From Clusia tigrina (Eukaryota > Arthropoda > Insecta > Diptera > Clusiidae): a stretch of DNA of 64,000 bases. Below are positions 1 through 10,975 of this stretch, one piece after another; positions within the stretch are counted from its first letter, which is position 1, and every line of letters begins with the position of its first letter. The stretch is taken from assembly GCA_920105625.2 (NCBI GenBank), contig OV050030.1:316879789-316943788 (forward strand), read 5' to 3'. The notes below the pieces were generated by a model that saw only the letters and a list, made by a program, of their open reading frames with translations, had not been told where the DNA came from and did not search any database. The translations under genes and the position numbers were made by a program.

Positions 1-449
1 GTAGTAAGGCAGCCGTCAATTGATGATGTAATATCTGTAAAAAAATATTTACATTTTTATTATATTTATGAATCATGACCGATTGTGTTTATAATTTTTT
101 TTAGTGTCGTTTAGTTTGTACAATTCGTTAAGTCATATTCATATAGAATGAAACAATTTGGATGAAGCCTGATATGATTATTAGATTTTAAAAAATCTCT
201 TCAACGTTACATGTAAATATTTTTTATAAACTGCTAGCCCTCTAGAAATATGAATTAATATTAATTTAGTAACTATAGACGATATTGGAAACTTAATCGC
301 TTAATATAATGTACTAAAAATAGTCCGTGCGATTTTTTAAGAATCACATAAAGGCAAATGGTGCAAACAAATTTTCAATCGTTAGACCTAATGAGGATTT
401 GCTAAGAAGTAAACAAAAGACGATTAAATAGTATTTTGGGTAAAATACT
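1..449. other. AT-rich sequence, no gene seen
   Basis: No coding pattern, repeat array or known element end was recognised here. The stretch ends at a LINE fragment. Confidence 0.5.
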
Positions 450-474
450 TTGAAAGCGAATAATCATAGGAATA

Positions 475-645
475 TAAATAAGGTCAGAAGAACGGCGGCC
501 GTAAGGATAACTAGGGCCCTTCGGATTACATCTATGAGAGTTATGTTTGCAATCCTTAACTCACTCCCAACCAAACTTCTGACCACACAACAAACCAAAT
601 TCGCAACTCTGTGCTATATTGCGCAAACATATAATGCAAGAGTAT
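475..645 (+). pseudogene. LOA/R1-group LINE, C-terminal RT scrap
   Basis: The open frame contains KVRRTAAVRITRALR followed by MFAILNSLPTKLL and a glutamine-rich TTQQTKFATL stretch. This is the segment that follows the RT thumb in LOA/R1-group LINE ORF2 proteins, usually of the form KVQRTAAVxISGALRTTP...LLPLDLLGKQ. The same segment occurs in better preserved form at 18.2 kb on the plus strand and at 60.4-60.5 kb on the minus strand. No start codon, catalytic domain or 3' end accompanies it, so it is a short dead fragment. The assignment rests on remembered family motifs. Confidence 0.55.
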
Positions 646-698
646 GTATGAGGTTCTTGCATACAATTTGTTCACGACTTTTGAGATTATTATTGTGA

Positions 699-2784
699 AA
701 TTCAAATACCATGCACAACATATTTAGGATATTCTCAAGTTACTAGAATTTGCTTGTGGTATTTAACTACCTGGTAAATATACCAACCAAAAATAATAAA
801 TTTTCTTAGGGAAAATACTCCATTTGAAGTAAGTACAAACATATTTGTTTTCTTTACGGCATTCTTAGTCATTAAGTTAAATGCAGAATCCAACTGCACA
901 AGAATTTTATACAAAATCGTTTTCGCTGTCCTCGCTGGCAACACTGCCTAAATGAAGCAACGAATAAGCAATTGATTTAAGTAGTTGGCAAAGTACACAA
1001 ACTTGCTTGAATCCATATAAATTAAACTATTAACGTGTTGCAAGCACAAAGCTAGCAAAATTTTCTCGTTTTCTGTCGTTCTTGGAATTATTTAAACACA
1101 ATTAACGATCCAGTGGCATAAATAGACACAGCTGATGCAAATACCATGTTCGAAAATTTCAAATCAAGTGGTATATTTTAAGCTCGAATATACGCGTTCG
1201 AAAATACCAACAGAGGTTGTGAATACCCTAATTGTGAAATGCAATTTTTATTTGGTGTTCAACGACTTGATTCATACAACATTGTTGCACCGTTTCGTCG
1301 CTTTTGGTTTTGATTTTAACACTAGTTGCGTTTCCTATACATTAAATAGATTCCACGTATTCTCCACGAGTAATATATCAACCATGTTCGCAATATTTCG
1401 TCGTTTCCCTTGCTTCCTATATAGCATCCATTTTGTTGGCCACAAATGTTAACTACTTTAAATGCATGTATACGCAACCAATATAATACCAGTCAAGAAT
1501 CATTCCATAAATAGGTCGCTAAGGTGTCTACAGGAAAATTGTCAGGAGATTACTTAAGCAGCTTTTGGTAGTAATTCTGGTGATAACAGTTACAAACGAG
1601 GTAAAGATTTTATACTCAACGAGCTCTTAACTTATTACCACACAATCTTATGTCGCCTGCGTTCAAATATGTAACACAGATATGCTTATAAAGATGCATC
1701 TACGAATCCATGATTTACACAAGTCCACTTATATGTTGAGACTAAAAGTATCTTGCAACAATAAATCTTCCACAGGATGGAAATTCGAATCTGTCCATTG
1801 AGAGTATAAGAGACCTTTATAGAGATGTAATGTATATATATAGTTTGTTTTCCATCAAACATCCTTTAGAGGCTCCAATATAACTCTCGTTATCTGGCTA
1901 AGTAATTTTTTCGAAATGGTTTCTTTTTAACTGCTCCCGGAATTTAACGTAATTTATTTTCATTTTGGTGCCACTTGTCTTATACAGAACCAATATCGAC
2001 ATGGTTGAACTCGCACGGACATTTAAGGGTAAAGGGTATCTTGATGTCGGTTTAAACCGACTTCAGCTTTGTGTACTATGTTATTTTATTGTTTTTTACT
2101 GTTTTAATTTAAAAATGCATCAAGATGATTTTTACAGAATCCCTAAGATAGCAAACAATTCTCTGAAAGTGAATATTAATGAAATATAGGTCACGCCTTA
2201 AATTTTGTAATTATCAGACCACAACCATGGTAGTACTTTCTAATTACTTCCTAGTTAATCTATCATCTTTTGGATTGGATTTTGACACGTGCTTCAAGAT
2301 TTTAATTTTGCACCGTCTACTGTACTCTACTGAACACTTTCCCACTTCTCTGTATCCACAGTTTCTTCCCAAATTTATCTACACCCATTTTATTTTATCA
2401 GGAAACATACACTAAGCAGCAAAAGTCTTCGAATAGAGTATGTAAATTTAATTAAAAAAATATTGATATGAACTTATTTTACAGTTCTTAATTATATCAC
2501 TTTTTCATGGTTTTATATCCAAGGAACTTCAGAATACATATTTTTAAATATTTTTTACTTAGTTGCGTAATTTTTAATAATATTCCTAGAATTATAAAAG
2601 ATTTCGTTTTTACAAGAATTTTAATTTAAAAATTTTCTTTATTATATTTTTTATATTTAAGATTACAATGATAGCTGTTTCAAAACTAAAACGCCATCTT
2701 TTTGTTATTTAAAAAAATATTATAAATTTTCGTATTGAATTTACTTGTATGTATTTTCTGTTTAAATGTTTTATTTTGAATGGA
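699..2784. other. AT-rich sequence, no gene recognised
   Basis: Short open frames occur (for example 1135-1452 and 2179-2415, plus strand), but none shows a known domain or consistent coding character. Nothing recognisable was found on either strand. Confidence 0.45.
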
Positions 2785-3087
2785 TCAAATCTTTGAAAGT
2801 TTACAAGTGCTCGATTCTTGCTGTTTTCTTCTATTAAAAGGAGCAATGTATGGACTTAGCGATAGTCTAATTATGTTGGCATCTAGCATTTTATTAAGTT
2901 GTTGCTTGATTGTAACTGTATGAGATTCTGATATTCTGCAATTCTTTAGGTATACCGGTATTGTGTCTGCTAATTCAATTGTTTGTTCATAAAAGTTATT
3001 TGTCGTAAATGGTAAGATAGAATACGTCAAGAAATTCGCGTGATATGTGCGAAAGTTATATACCTGTAGCTTTGTCGCTTGTGTCAA
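2785..3087 (-). pseudogene. Gypsy-type LTR retrotransposon pol, RT N-terminal fragment
   Basis: The frame carries FYEQTIELADTIPVYLKN, then ESHTVTIKQQLNKMLDANII and SLSPYIAPF. This is the linker into the reverse transcriptase of Gypsy/Ty3-group Pol proteins, where the usual pattern is 'PVY...R.P......I..Q...ML....I.PS.SP...PI..VPKK'. The VPKK motif and the rest of the RT are missing. The frame runs off into unrelated AT-rich sequence, so this is a truncated relic. The related plus-strand pol at 63.6-64.0 kb shows the same order of motifs in better condition. Confidence 0.65.
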
Positions 3088-3185
3088 TCTGTAGTTTCTC
3101 TAGTACCTTACTGGTTGCTTCCATATTGCAAGTCTCTAATCGTTCAGAGGTTCAGTTCTTAGACTTGTGTTTTTCAATGTGAAAC

Positions 3186-3242
3186 AATTGTTTGTCGTAT
3201 TAAAGATTCAATTTCATAATTGTTTGTCGTATTAAAGATTCA
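3186..3242. repeat. Two-copy 25-bp direct repeat
   Basis: The 25-bp word beginning AATTGTTTGTCGTATTAAAG occurs at 3186-3210 and again at 3218-3242 without a difference, a period of 32 bp. Confidence 0.8.
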
Positions 3243-3525
3243 TACGTATATGCGCAATGGAGTAACATCAATGGAAATTAGTGTTTCAGATTTAGTTTCA
3301 GTAGTTCTGTACTTATTTTTAATTTTAACATCGCTCTCTGGTGATTTTGCATGCGTCGGTTTTATTATTATTAAATCGTTTACGTAGCATGTTTGTCTAA
3401 AGAACTCTTTCTCTCCTATTCTCATGAATCTTAAAAAAATTTTTTCCTATAATACAATATGTATCTATTGTAGACTTTTGTTCTACCAGTTAAAATAGAT
3501 GGGAAAAATATTAACTCGTTGAGAA

Positions 3526-4140
3526 CTAACTGAAGAAATAAACTTGTTTACTTCTAATCCCTGCTGTAGTTGGACTTCTCGATAAAGACATACAAACTCG
3601 GGACCTACTCCCTTCAGTACGCCTTCTCCTGCAATCACTAAGAAACCTACTGAAGATCATCAGGTTGCAGTGTGACAAGGGTTCATGAGATCTGAACACT
3701 AAACGTCCATTTTTTTTATAAAACAGGTGTTTGACGTTTGAAGGCGCAACAATACGGACATGTGTTCCATCGATACAACCCATAACTCCGAAAGCAACTT
3801 ACTAAAACTGGATTGAGCTATCTCTACATCGCGTTCCTTTCCAATTCCAGTTTGATAACCTTCTTCTACAAATAAGCGCAAGCACGTACTTAGTTTCACT
3901 ATTGGAGAAATCGCAAATTTCTTCTTCCTCTGTTGCAAAGCACCGTAACTATTTGAAGCAAATATAGGAAAGCATCCTTATTTACTCTGTAGCATTTCTG
4001 AAACCTAAAATTGGAATAAAATTGTATATTGTTGCTAAAATTACCAATATGAATTTACACTTACAGTGATTCAGTTAAAACCAGAGAGTTAGAACTGTTC
4101 CTAAAATTTCTCCTTCTAAATCTTACCACTGCATTTGCTT
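3526..4140 (-). pseudogene. PIF/Harbinger transposase, degraded, with one intron
   Basis: Reading the minus strand, a short exon (about 4130-4070) ending near NSLVLTESL is followed by GTAAGT, an intron of about 60 bp ending in TTTTAG, then RFQKCYRVNKDAFLYLL. After a frame change come KFAISPIVKLSTCLRLF and IAQSSFSKLLSEL (3938-3785), and after a second change MGCIDGTHVRI, NVKHLFYKKNGRLVF (3783-3690). The GCIDGTHV motif carries the first catalytic aspartate of the Harbinger DDE nuclease. The rest of the nuclease is scrambled or lost. At least two frameshifts make this a dead copy. No terminal repeats were identified. Confidence 0.75.
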
Positions 4141-4150
4141 CCTCTGCAAC

Positions 4151-5540
4151 CTATCTCAAAGCAATATTATGCATATTTATTATTAATAAATGATTCTTAT
4201 CCAGCGAAACACTGATATATTTTCAACCCTCTACGTAATAATTTTTTTTAAACTTTTTATCGCGTTAATTATAAAACAAAATCACATAAAAAGTGCGGTT
4301 TGAAACTTCTACAAAATTTGAATCCGCATAAATTTAGGAGAAAAAAATCCGCATGAAAGATAAAATCCGCGTGAACTAGAATCCGCATGAGTATTTAGAA
4401 TTGGGCTGATATTCTCTAGTGCCGGTGATCCATCTGTCCTATGAGACTACCTTACGAATCTGGTTCGGGGTAAACAGAGGCCGAGCTGGTGAAGGTCGGC
4501 CTTTTGACAAGACTGTCGATGCCCTACAATGCCATTCATATAAGGTGTCCTCTCAGGGAGAGAAGAGAATTCCAAACCATCAAATTATAGAACGCGAAGT
4601 ACCCCGAACTTTGTAGAGTAGTTCGAAATTGCTTTAACCAAGACAGGTCAACTGGACTATCTGCTGATTAGGAATCTCATGCAAATGCACTAATGTAGTA
4701 CAAAAAACATGTAAAAACAAACGGCATATGTTGAGGCATGGAAATATTTTTGCGGTCGACTAAGGAATGTAAGTATCTTGGTCGTCTGCAGAGGGCCTTC
4801 GCCTAAAATACATACTTCGTAGTGCGAAGCCGGCAGGACGAGGGCTTCAAATCCTCAGAAGAGGAGACTATCGACCTACTTATGACAACTTTCCTGGAGG
4901 CAGTCTTACTACGTAAGTGAAGACTGGGCCATGAGAAGTGGAAAAGTAAGGAGAGGACAGTAATGACGGGTGGACGATCGCCATGCACCAGCCAAATTGC
5001 TTTCGGCAAATTATGTTATCGTCATTCCTGATGTAGAGACTGAACTAACACATCTGACTGAAAAATGAATACCTAAGCTATCAACCGATCCATGACAAGC
5101 ATACCAGAAGGGTAAGTCAATATAGACTGTCTTGGTTGCGCTAACTAGACGGGTGCAGCGTACCCTGGGCCAGTGGCAATGGATCTTCCTGAACATAGAG
5201 GGCGCTTTTTTGCCTAAAATATCGTGAGGATTGAGGAAGCACTCAAGTATAGAAACATCAATTCCGTACTAGCTGCTATACTTAGTTGCAGGATCCCAAC
5301 TTCCACTCTTGGTGGCTTTGAAATCTCGGTACTATCAGTCAGGGAGTTGCTCAAGGCATATTATGCACCACACATACTTGATGATGCAGGCGTTCGAATA
5401 ATAGGATACGCTTATGTCATTTGTTTGGTAGTCAGTCAACCAACCTCCAGATGCTCTACGAGCATATGAAGACAGCGTTCAGTATTGTTGCTGGTTGGTG
5501 CAGTACGGATGCCTTGGTGTAAGTGCTGATTTGGATGTGA
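4151..5540. other. No gene recognised
   Basis: Several short open frames exist (for example 4419-4616 and 5224-5469, plus strand) without recognisable domains. The latter part may be very decayed BEL/Pao pol because intelligible integrase follows directly, but I could not align it. Confidence 0.4.
4321..4392. repeat. Short minisatellite based on AATCCGCATGAA
   Basis: The core word AATCCGC(A/G)T(A/G)A recurs four times at intervals of about 18-28 bp, separated by A-rich spacers. Confidence 0.6.
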
Positions 5541-5544
5541 GCTG

Positions 5545-6115
5545 AATTTCTCGAGAAAAGCAATGGACGCTCCCCATATGGGAGGACTGTGGGAAGCCGC
5601 AGTAAAGAGCTTCAAACACCATTTCAAACGAATGGGTGGGCAGATCAGGTATACGTATGAGGAGTTGGCGACGGTATTAGCCCGCGTCGAGGTATGTCTG
5701 AACTCTCGACCGATTACCGCACTCAGTGACGATCCCGACGACCTTCAGCCACTTTCTTGTAGGGGGACCACTTCTCGCACCAGCCGTCTCGGAGGAGATC
5801 ACCCCTTTTCTTTCCATTCTTAATCGATGGCGTAGGCTTCAAGTTCTCAGTACGCTGGAAACATGAGTATCTTCTGGAGTGCCAGCGCAGGACAAAGTGG
5901 AAGACCATCCAAGAAAATGCAGCGAAAGGAGATCTGGTGGTATTGCAGGATGACCACGTTCCACCCAACGAATGGCGATTGGGAAGGATCACCGAGGTCC
6001 ACCCGGACTCAGACGGTAGGGTGAGAGTCGCGAGAGTGCGGACAGCACGCGGAATCGTTACAAGACCCATCACCAAGATGGTTCTACTCCCTCGAGCGGG
6101 AGTGCAGGCTGAGTA
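5545..6115 (+). pseudogene. BEL/Pao LTR retrotransposon pol, integrase C-terminus
   Basis: The translation gives DAPHMGGLWEAAVKSFKHHF, then YTYEELATVLARVEVCLNSR, PITALSDDPDD and, in shifted frames, ILNRWRRLQVLS, KWKTIQENAAKGDLVVLQ, PPNEWRLGRITEVHPDSDGR and RTARGIVTRPITKMVLLP before a stop near 6115. APHMGGLWEA and LNSRPI are hallmarks of BEL/Pao integrase, and the WRLGRI...VR segment is its chromo-like C-terminal end. At least two frameshifts (about 5750 and 5870) break it. Protease, RT and RNase H are not detectable upstream and no LTR was identified. The open frame on the opposite strand is only a shadow. Confidence 0.85.
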
Positions 6116-6439
6116 ACCCCGCCATCCGGTCTTTTGACCACTTTTGTAGCAAGTCCCACTCTCCGTAGCTTCTACTTTTTGTTCGAAGTCTTTCCTTGCT
6201 ATATACGAGGTTTGATCACACAATAATGATTTTTTAAATGTGTAGAATGGTACAATAGATCCGTACACTGATTCATAAAAGCAAATCGAATCGCGAAGAG
6301 AAAAGGGGAATCTTGGCTGAAGAACATAAAGAAACGTAAAATAAACAAACTCAACGAAATACGGAAAACTTACATACAAAATATCGAAGAAGGTTTTCAT
6401 AGGAACTATAGGGCACTAAGCAACAAATATAAACCGAGA

Positions 6440-6812
<373 letters not shown>

Positions 6813-6839
6813 AGTATATATATATACATATTAAATATG

Positions 6840-7203
6840 ACTCCTCGTATCTTCTCTATTGAGTCCTTAGTCTTCCTCGCTAAACTGTAGACGTAGATCT
6901 CGCATGGCTCTGCCACGGGATAGTGTTGTGAGTTAGAATCAAGCTACCTACGTGTAGTTGACTCACAGCACCGGCTACTTTCAAGAGAGCACATATTTGT
7001 AGGGTGCAAATATTGTAAATGAATAGTATTTATGCATTAATTATTTTTTTTATTATTTTTGCCCCATTTTTAATTACATTCTGTTCGTGAACAATAAGTA
7101 ATTTTTAAATGCTACTATGGACCTTAAAATGTTCTTTAGTCATTACCAAAGAACATAATTTAATTTAATTATATATAATTAATTTATATACGAAAAGTGT
7201 CGT
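6840..7203. other. Unassigned sequence and 3' trailer of the Jockey element
   Basis: 6840-7010 is unassigned and contains an imperfect inverted repeat (about 6922-6975, arms near GTTGTGAGTTA and TTGACTCACAGC). 7010-7203 is AT-rich and probably the 3' untranslated end of the minus-strand Jockey copy. The exact element end was not found. Confidence 0.4.
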
Positions 7204-9866
7204 TTAAAATATTCTATGTGGAAGTTCTGTGGGTCCAATTCGTTTGAGTCTTCTTTTTGTTTTTTCCATTGCCGGCATTTGGCGCACGTCTCGGTTTTGA
7301 TGAATTTTTAGGCACTCTGTGTATTTGCTGCTACATTTTTTAATAGTGTCTTCCACCGAGTCAATGTTGAGATCGTGGTGTATGTCTACATTTCTTATAC
7401 TCGTATACCAGTCGGCTTTTGTTATTGTCCGCAGTATTTTGCATGGTGTTCTTTGAATCAGTTGTATATTCGTTTTGCTTGCTGTCCCCCATACTTCGAT
7501 CCCATATTTCCAGATGGGTGTTATCATTGATGTATATATCATTCTTTTATTATACTGTGATAACTTTGAACTAAGTCCTAGTAACCAGTTTAATTGTTTG
7601 AATCTACTTTTTATTTCATTTCGTTTATTTAATATATGTTGTCTCCATGTAAGTTTTGCGTCGATTGCTATGCCAAGGTATTTTGCGCTGGGGCAAATTT
7701 TTATAATTTTGTCTTTTATTGTGAGTGGGTGTTTAGCAGAGTTTCTATTCGTATATACTACTTGGACAGTTTTCTCTTTGTTAACTTCTATTCCCCATTT
7801 CTCGAACCACGAGACTATATTTTTAATTATTTGTTGAAGTATGTCTGTCGCCGCTTTTTCGTCTTGATTGGTTGCTAAGAGGACCGTGTCATCCGCGAAT
7901 GTTGCTATCATGGTTCCTTGTGTCTTTGGGGTTGGAATGTCTGCAGTGTATATTAGGTATAGGTGTGGACCCAGCACACTGCCTTGAGGCCCTCCCGCTG
8001 TCATTGTTTGGATCTCAGAGCATTCATCGTCATATTTAATGTAAAAGTATCTGTTGGTGATATAACTGCTTAGCAAGTAATAATAGTTTAAAGGTAGAAT
8101 ATTATTTAGTTTATTGAGAAGTCCTTTGTGCCACACTCTGTCAAATGCTTTCGCAATGTTCAGGAATACAGCCACGCAGTACTTCTTTTTGTCAATATCA
8201 TCCATGATTTTGTTCACAACTCTATGAACTTGTTGCACAGTTGAGTGGTTTCGTCTAAAGCCCAATTGATGGCTTGGCAAAGCTTTTTGTTGTATTAAGA
8301 TAGACTCAATTCTGTCAAATAATATTTTTTCAAATATCTTTGAAAGAATTGGCAAGAGACTGATAGGTCGATATGAACTGGTTCTTGTTGCGTCCTTATT
8401 TGGTTTTGGGATAGCTGTTATTTGTGCTACCTTCCACAAGTTTGGAAAATAGTTAAGCCTTATTATAGCATTAAATACATTTCTAATATAGACTATTGTT
8501 ATGTCAGGTAGTTCTTTCAGTATTTTTCCGTTAATAAGATCATATCCAGGTGCCTTTTTGTTTTTTAAATTCTTGATTTGATTCTTGATTTCTGATATCG
8601 TTGTCATTTTTATTGCAGTGTTTCGGGTACTTTCGGTATTGGTAAGCTCGGTAATTTGATTGTCCATGTCGTTTCTGAATACCGTTTCAAAATGTTTTGC
8701 AAGAGTATTTGCTTTGTGTTTATTCGTTTTTGCCCAAGTATTATCTAGTGTTTTTATGGGGGGTTTATGTGGTATTGCACTGTTTAGTTTTTTGGTTGCC
8801 CTCCATAATGAGTAGTTCGTTGATGTTGTCGTTCCTAAGTTCTTTACGTAACTTTCAAATTTTTTCTCCTCAAATGTTTTCAATATTATCTTCAGTTCAT
8901 TTGCCGCTTTGTTGAATTTGGCTTTGTCGTCTGGTTGTCTAGTGCTTTGCCATCTTTTCCTGAGTTTCCTTTTTTGTCTTATTTTATGCTTAATGTGAGC
9001 TGGGACAGTAGTAATTTGGGATGGGCTTAGAATTGGGGTTGATTGAGTTGCTGCTTTGACGATGTTGTCATTTAGGTATGCTATTGCTGTGTCAAGTTCC
9101 TTATCAGATTTCAATGAAATGTTTGTTGTCATGTCATTTTCCATTAATTGGCGAAATTTGTTCCAGTCGGTTTTGTAGTTATATAAGCCAGCAGCTATTT
9201 TTGTATCCGGTGTGCTTTGAAGGGTCAATAGAATTGGAGAATGGTCTGATGATAAATCTAGACATGTTTTTATTAAGTGGTCGTGCAGTATGTTTTTTGT
9301 AACACAGAAATCAATTAAATCATGTAATTTTTTTTTGTCTGTTGGCCAATAAGTTGGTTCTCCCGTGCTAATAAAGCGACTATTATTCTCTTTTATAGCG
9401 TCTAGTAGTTGGCGGCCTTTCACGTTTGTCAGTCTTGAGCCATATGGAGTTTTTTGCATTATAGTCTCCTTCAGCTATGTAACGACTACCCAATGATTTT
9501 AAATAGTCTATGTATTGAGCATTTGTGTTGTTATGTTTGGGTGGACAGTATACAGCTGACACAGTAATTGGCCCTCTCAAGTCACTTATCTCTATTGAGA
9601 TTGCTTGGATATGATGTGATTTATATCCTTCTAGTTCTAGGCACCTAATAGATTTTTTTTTATGATAATTGCTGTCCCCTGGTTGGGCTCGATTGTCAGG
9701 ATGATTGGAAATAATAAATGTTATAGTTTGGTATGTCATTATAGCTTCTATCAGTAGTATGCGTTTCAGATATTAGCATAATATCGATTGAATTTTCGTA
9801 CATAAACGTTTTAAGTTCTAGTAAGTGGCGTGATAGGCCATAGGCATTCTAAATAGCAAGTTATTT
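7204..9866 (-). pseudogene. Jockey-clade LINE ORF2 (endonuclease-reverse transcriptase), nearly complete
   Basis: ORF2 starts close to 9866. The endonuclease opens with NAYGLSRHLLELKTF and IDIMLISETHTTD, where the tryptophan codon normally before NAYGL is TAG (near 9846), a nonsense change. A frameshift follows near 9740, then VYCPPKHNNTNAQYIDYLKS and GSRYIAEGDYNAKNSIW (9739-9470), then a second frameshift. From 9459 one frame of 751 codons runs to the end: the rest of the endonuclease with SSDHSPIL, then RT with YRPISLLPILSKIFEK, LGFRRNHSTVQQVHRV, AVFLNIAKAFDRVWH, GGPQGSVLGP and the catalytic ATFADDTVLLA, and a C-terminal SAKYLGIAIDAKLTWR...PIWKYGIEVWG region. The RT catalytic box is intact, so this is a young-looking copy killed mainly in the endonuclease. 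Confidence 0.9.
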
Positions 9867-10216
9867 TATTTCTGGAACCCATCTAGTTTGGATACAAGCA
9901 GTGTCACAATGTTCATCATACTTGTCATTTGAGTTACTAATTGTTTCATCATTATTTTTAAATCTGATAGATCGTCGTTATTCTGTGTTGGTGTCATGCT
10001 GTTTGCTGCTGCGTTAAGGTTTTGAGTTAAGTCTGCTGCTGTATTTATCGCTGCTACTTTAGCATATGACATTCCAGGTGTGTAGTTTTTATGTGTTTGT
10101 ACTGTGAGTATATTTATAGATGGTTCAGCAAAATTTTGTTCTTGAGTTGGAGGGATTTCTTTTTTAGGTTTTTTTTTTTTTATTTCCGATTATTTTATAC
10201 ATCTGTCACCATTATA
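9866..10216 (-). pseudogene. Jockey LINE ORF1 (gag-like) C-terminal remnant
   Basis: Directly upstream of ORF2, the minus strand encodes KKEIPPTQEQNFAEPS, then MSYAKVAAINTAADLTQN and a C-terminal LKIMMKQLVTQMTSMMN...SKLDGFQK ending just before ORF2. The SYAKV segment followed by a short hydrophobic helix is the usual end of Jockey ORF1. A possible trace of the upstream cysteine-rich part (KSCTRCHYNGDRCIK with a stop after it) lies at 10180-10235. The zinc knuckles and N-terminus are absent, so the copy is 5'-truncated near 10.2 kb. The same ORF1 tail is present in the element at 56.2 kb. Confidence 0.75.
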
Positions 10217-10235
10217 ATGACACCTAGTACATGAT

Positions 10236-10586
10236 TTGACAATTTGTTTGGAAATTAATATAAAAAACACATTTTGGCCAGTGCCAAGAAGTGATACAAC
10301 AAAAATTATTTACATTAATTATAATAATTCACTATATGTAAATACAGCCTCGTTTGACTGTAGTGATGTATTCCTTATTGACGTCTCATACAGGTACTTC
10401 AACCAATATGAGACTAGGAATAATAATTTGATTGTTCAAGCACTTGAACCTGAACAATCCGTCGCTGAGATAAAAGACTCAGTTTTCTTGTTGCTAAAGA
10501 ATCAAAGAGTGATTTGTTTATTGAAATTCATCGTCTTAAATAATAACTTATTGCTAACATTATCAATAATAATTAATAAGTACTAA
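10236..10586 (+). other. Unassigned open frame of about 115 codons
   Basis: A plus-strand frame runs from the edge of the Jockey copy to a stop at 10584-10586. It reads like protein (PVPRSDTTKIIYINYNNSLY, then DCSDVFLIDVSYRYFNQYET and LEPEQSVAEIKDSVFLLL) with few low-complexity runs, but it has no ATG at the start and I recognise no domain. It could be an exon or gag fragment of an unknown element, or chance. Confidence 0.25.
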
Positions 10587-10975
10587 AAGTAAATATCAGC
10601 AGAATATAACAGCAGCGCATAGCAGCATGTGCAAGTTCAATGAACATACGTTTCAATGCCACCCAAATGCTTATGTTGCATTTTTGGGAATGCACCTAAT
10701 TCTTGTGCAGGTGTCATTTGAGCCACAATGCTACTGCACGCGCAGACTGCATATTCCTTGTTGTTGTTGTGGATGCAAACGTACGGATACATACAAATAT
10801 ACTTTGCATATTAAACATTATGTTACAGTTGAAGGTTGTGCGATTGATAATTATATGAATTCGTACACTATAATTATATTATAACAATTTATGATCAAAA
10901 TTATGTTTATAATAATTATTTACATTTACATTTATATTACTATTACTAATATGTGTAGTCTGGATTTCCTAGTTC
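10587..10975. other. No gene recognised
   Basis: AT-rich sequence with one short open frame at 10627-10884 (plus strand) that is cysteine-rich by chance composition. Nothing was assigned. Confidence 0.4.

Noticed and set aside
5723..6400. Minus-strand open frame of 225 codons
   Set aside because: Lies opposite the BEL/Pao integrase C-terminus and has no domain of its own; antisense shadow.
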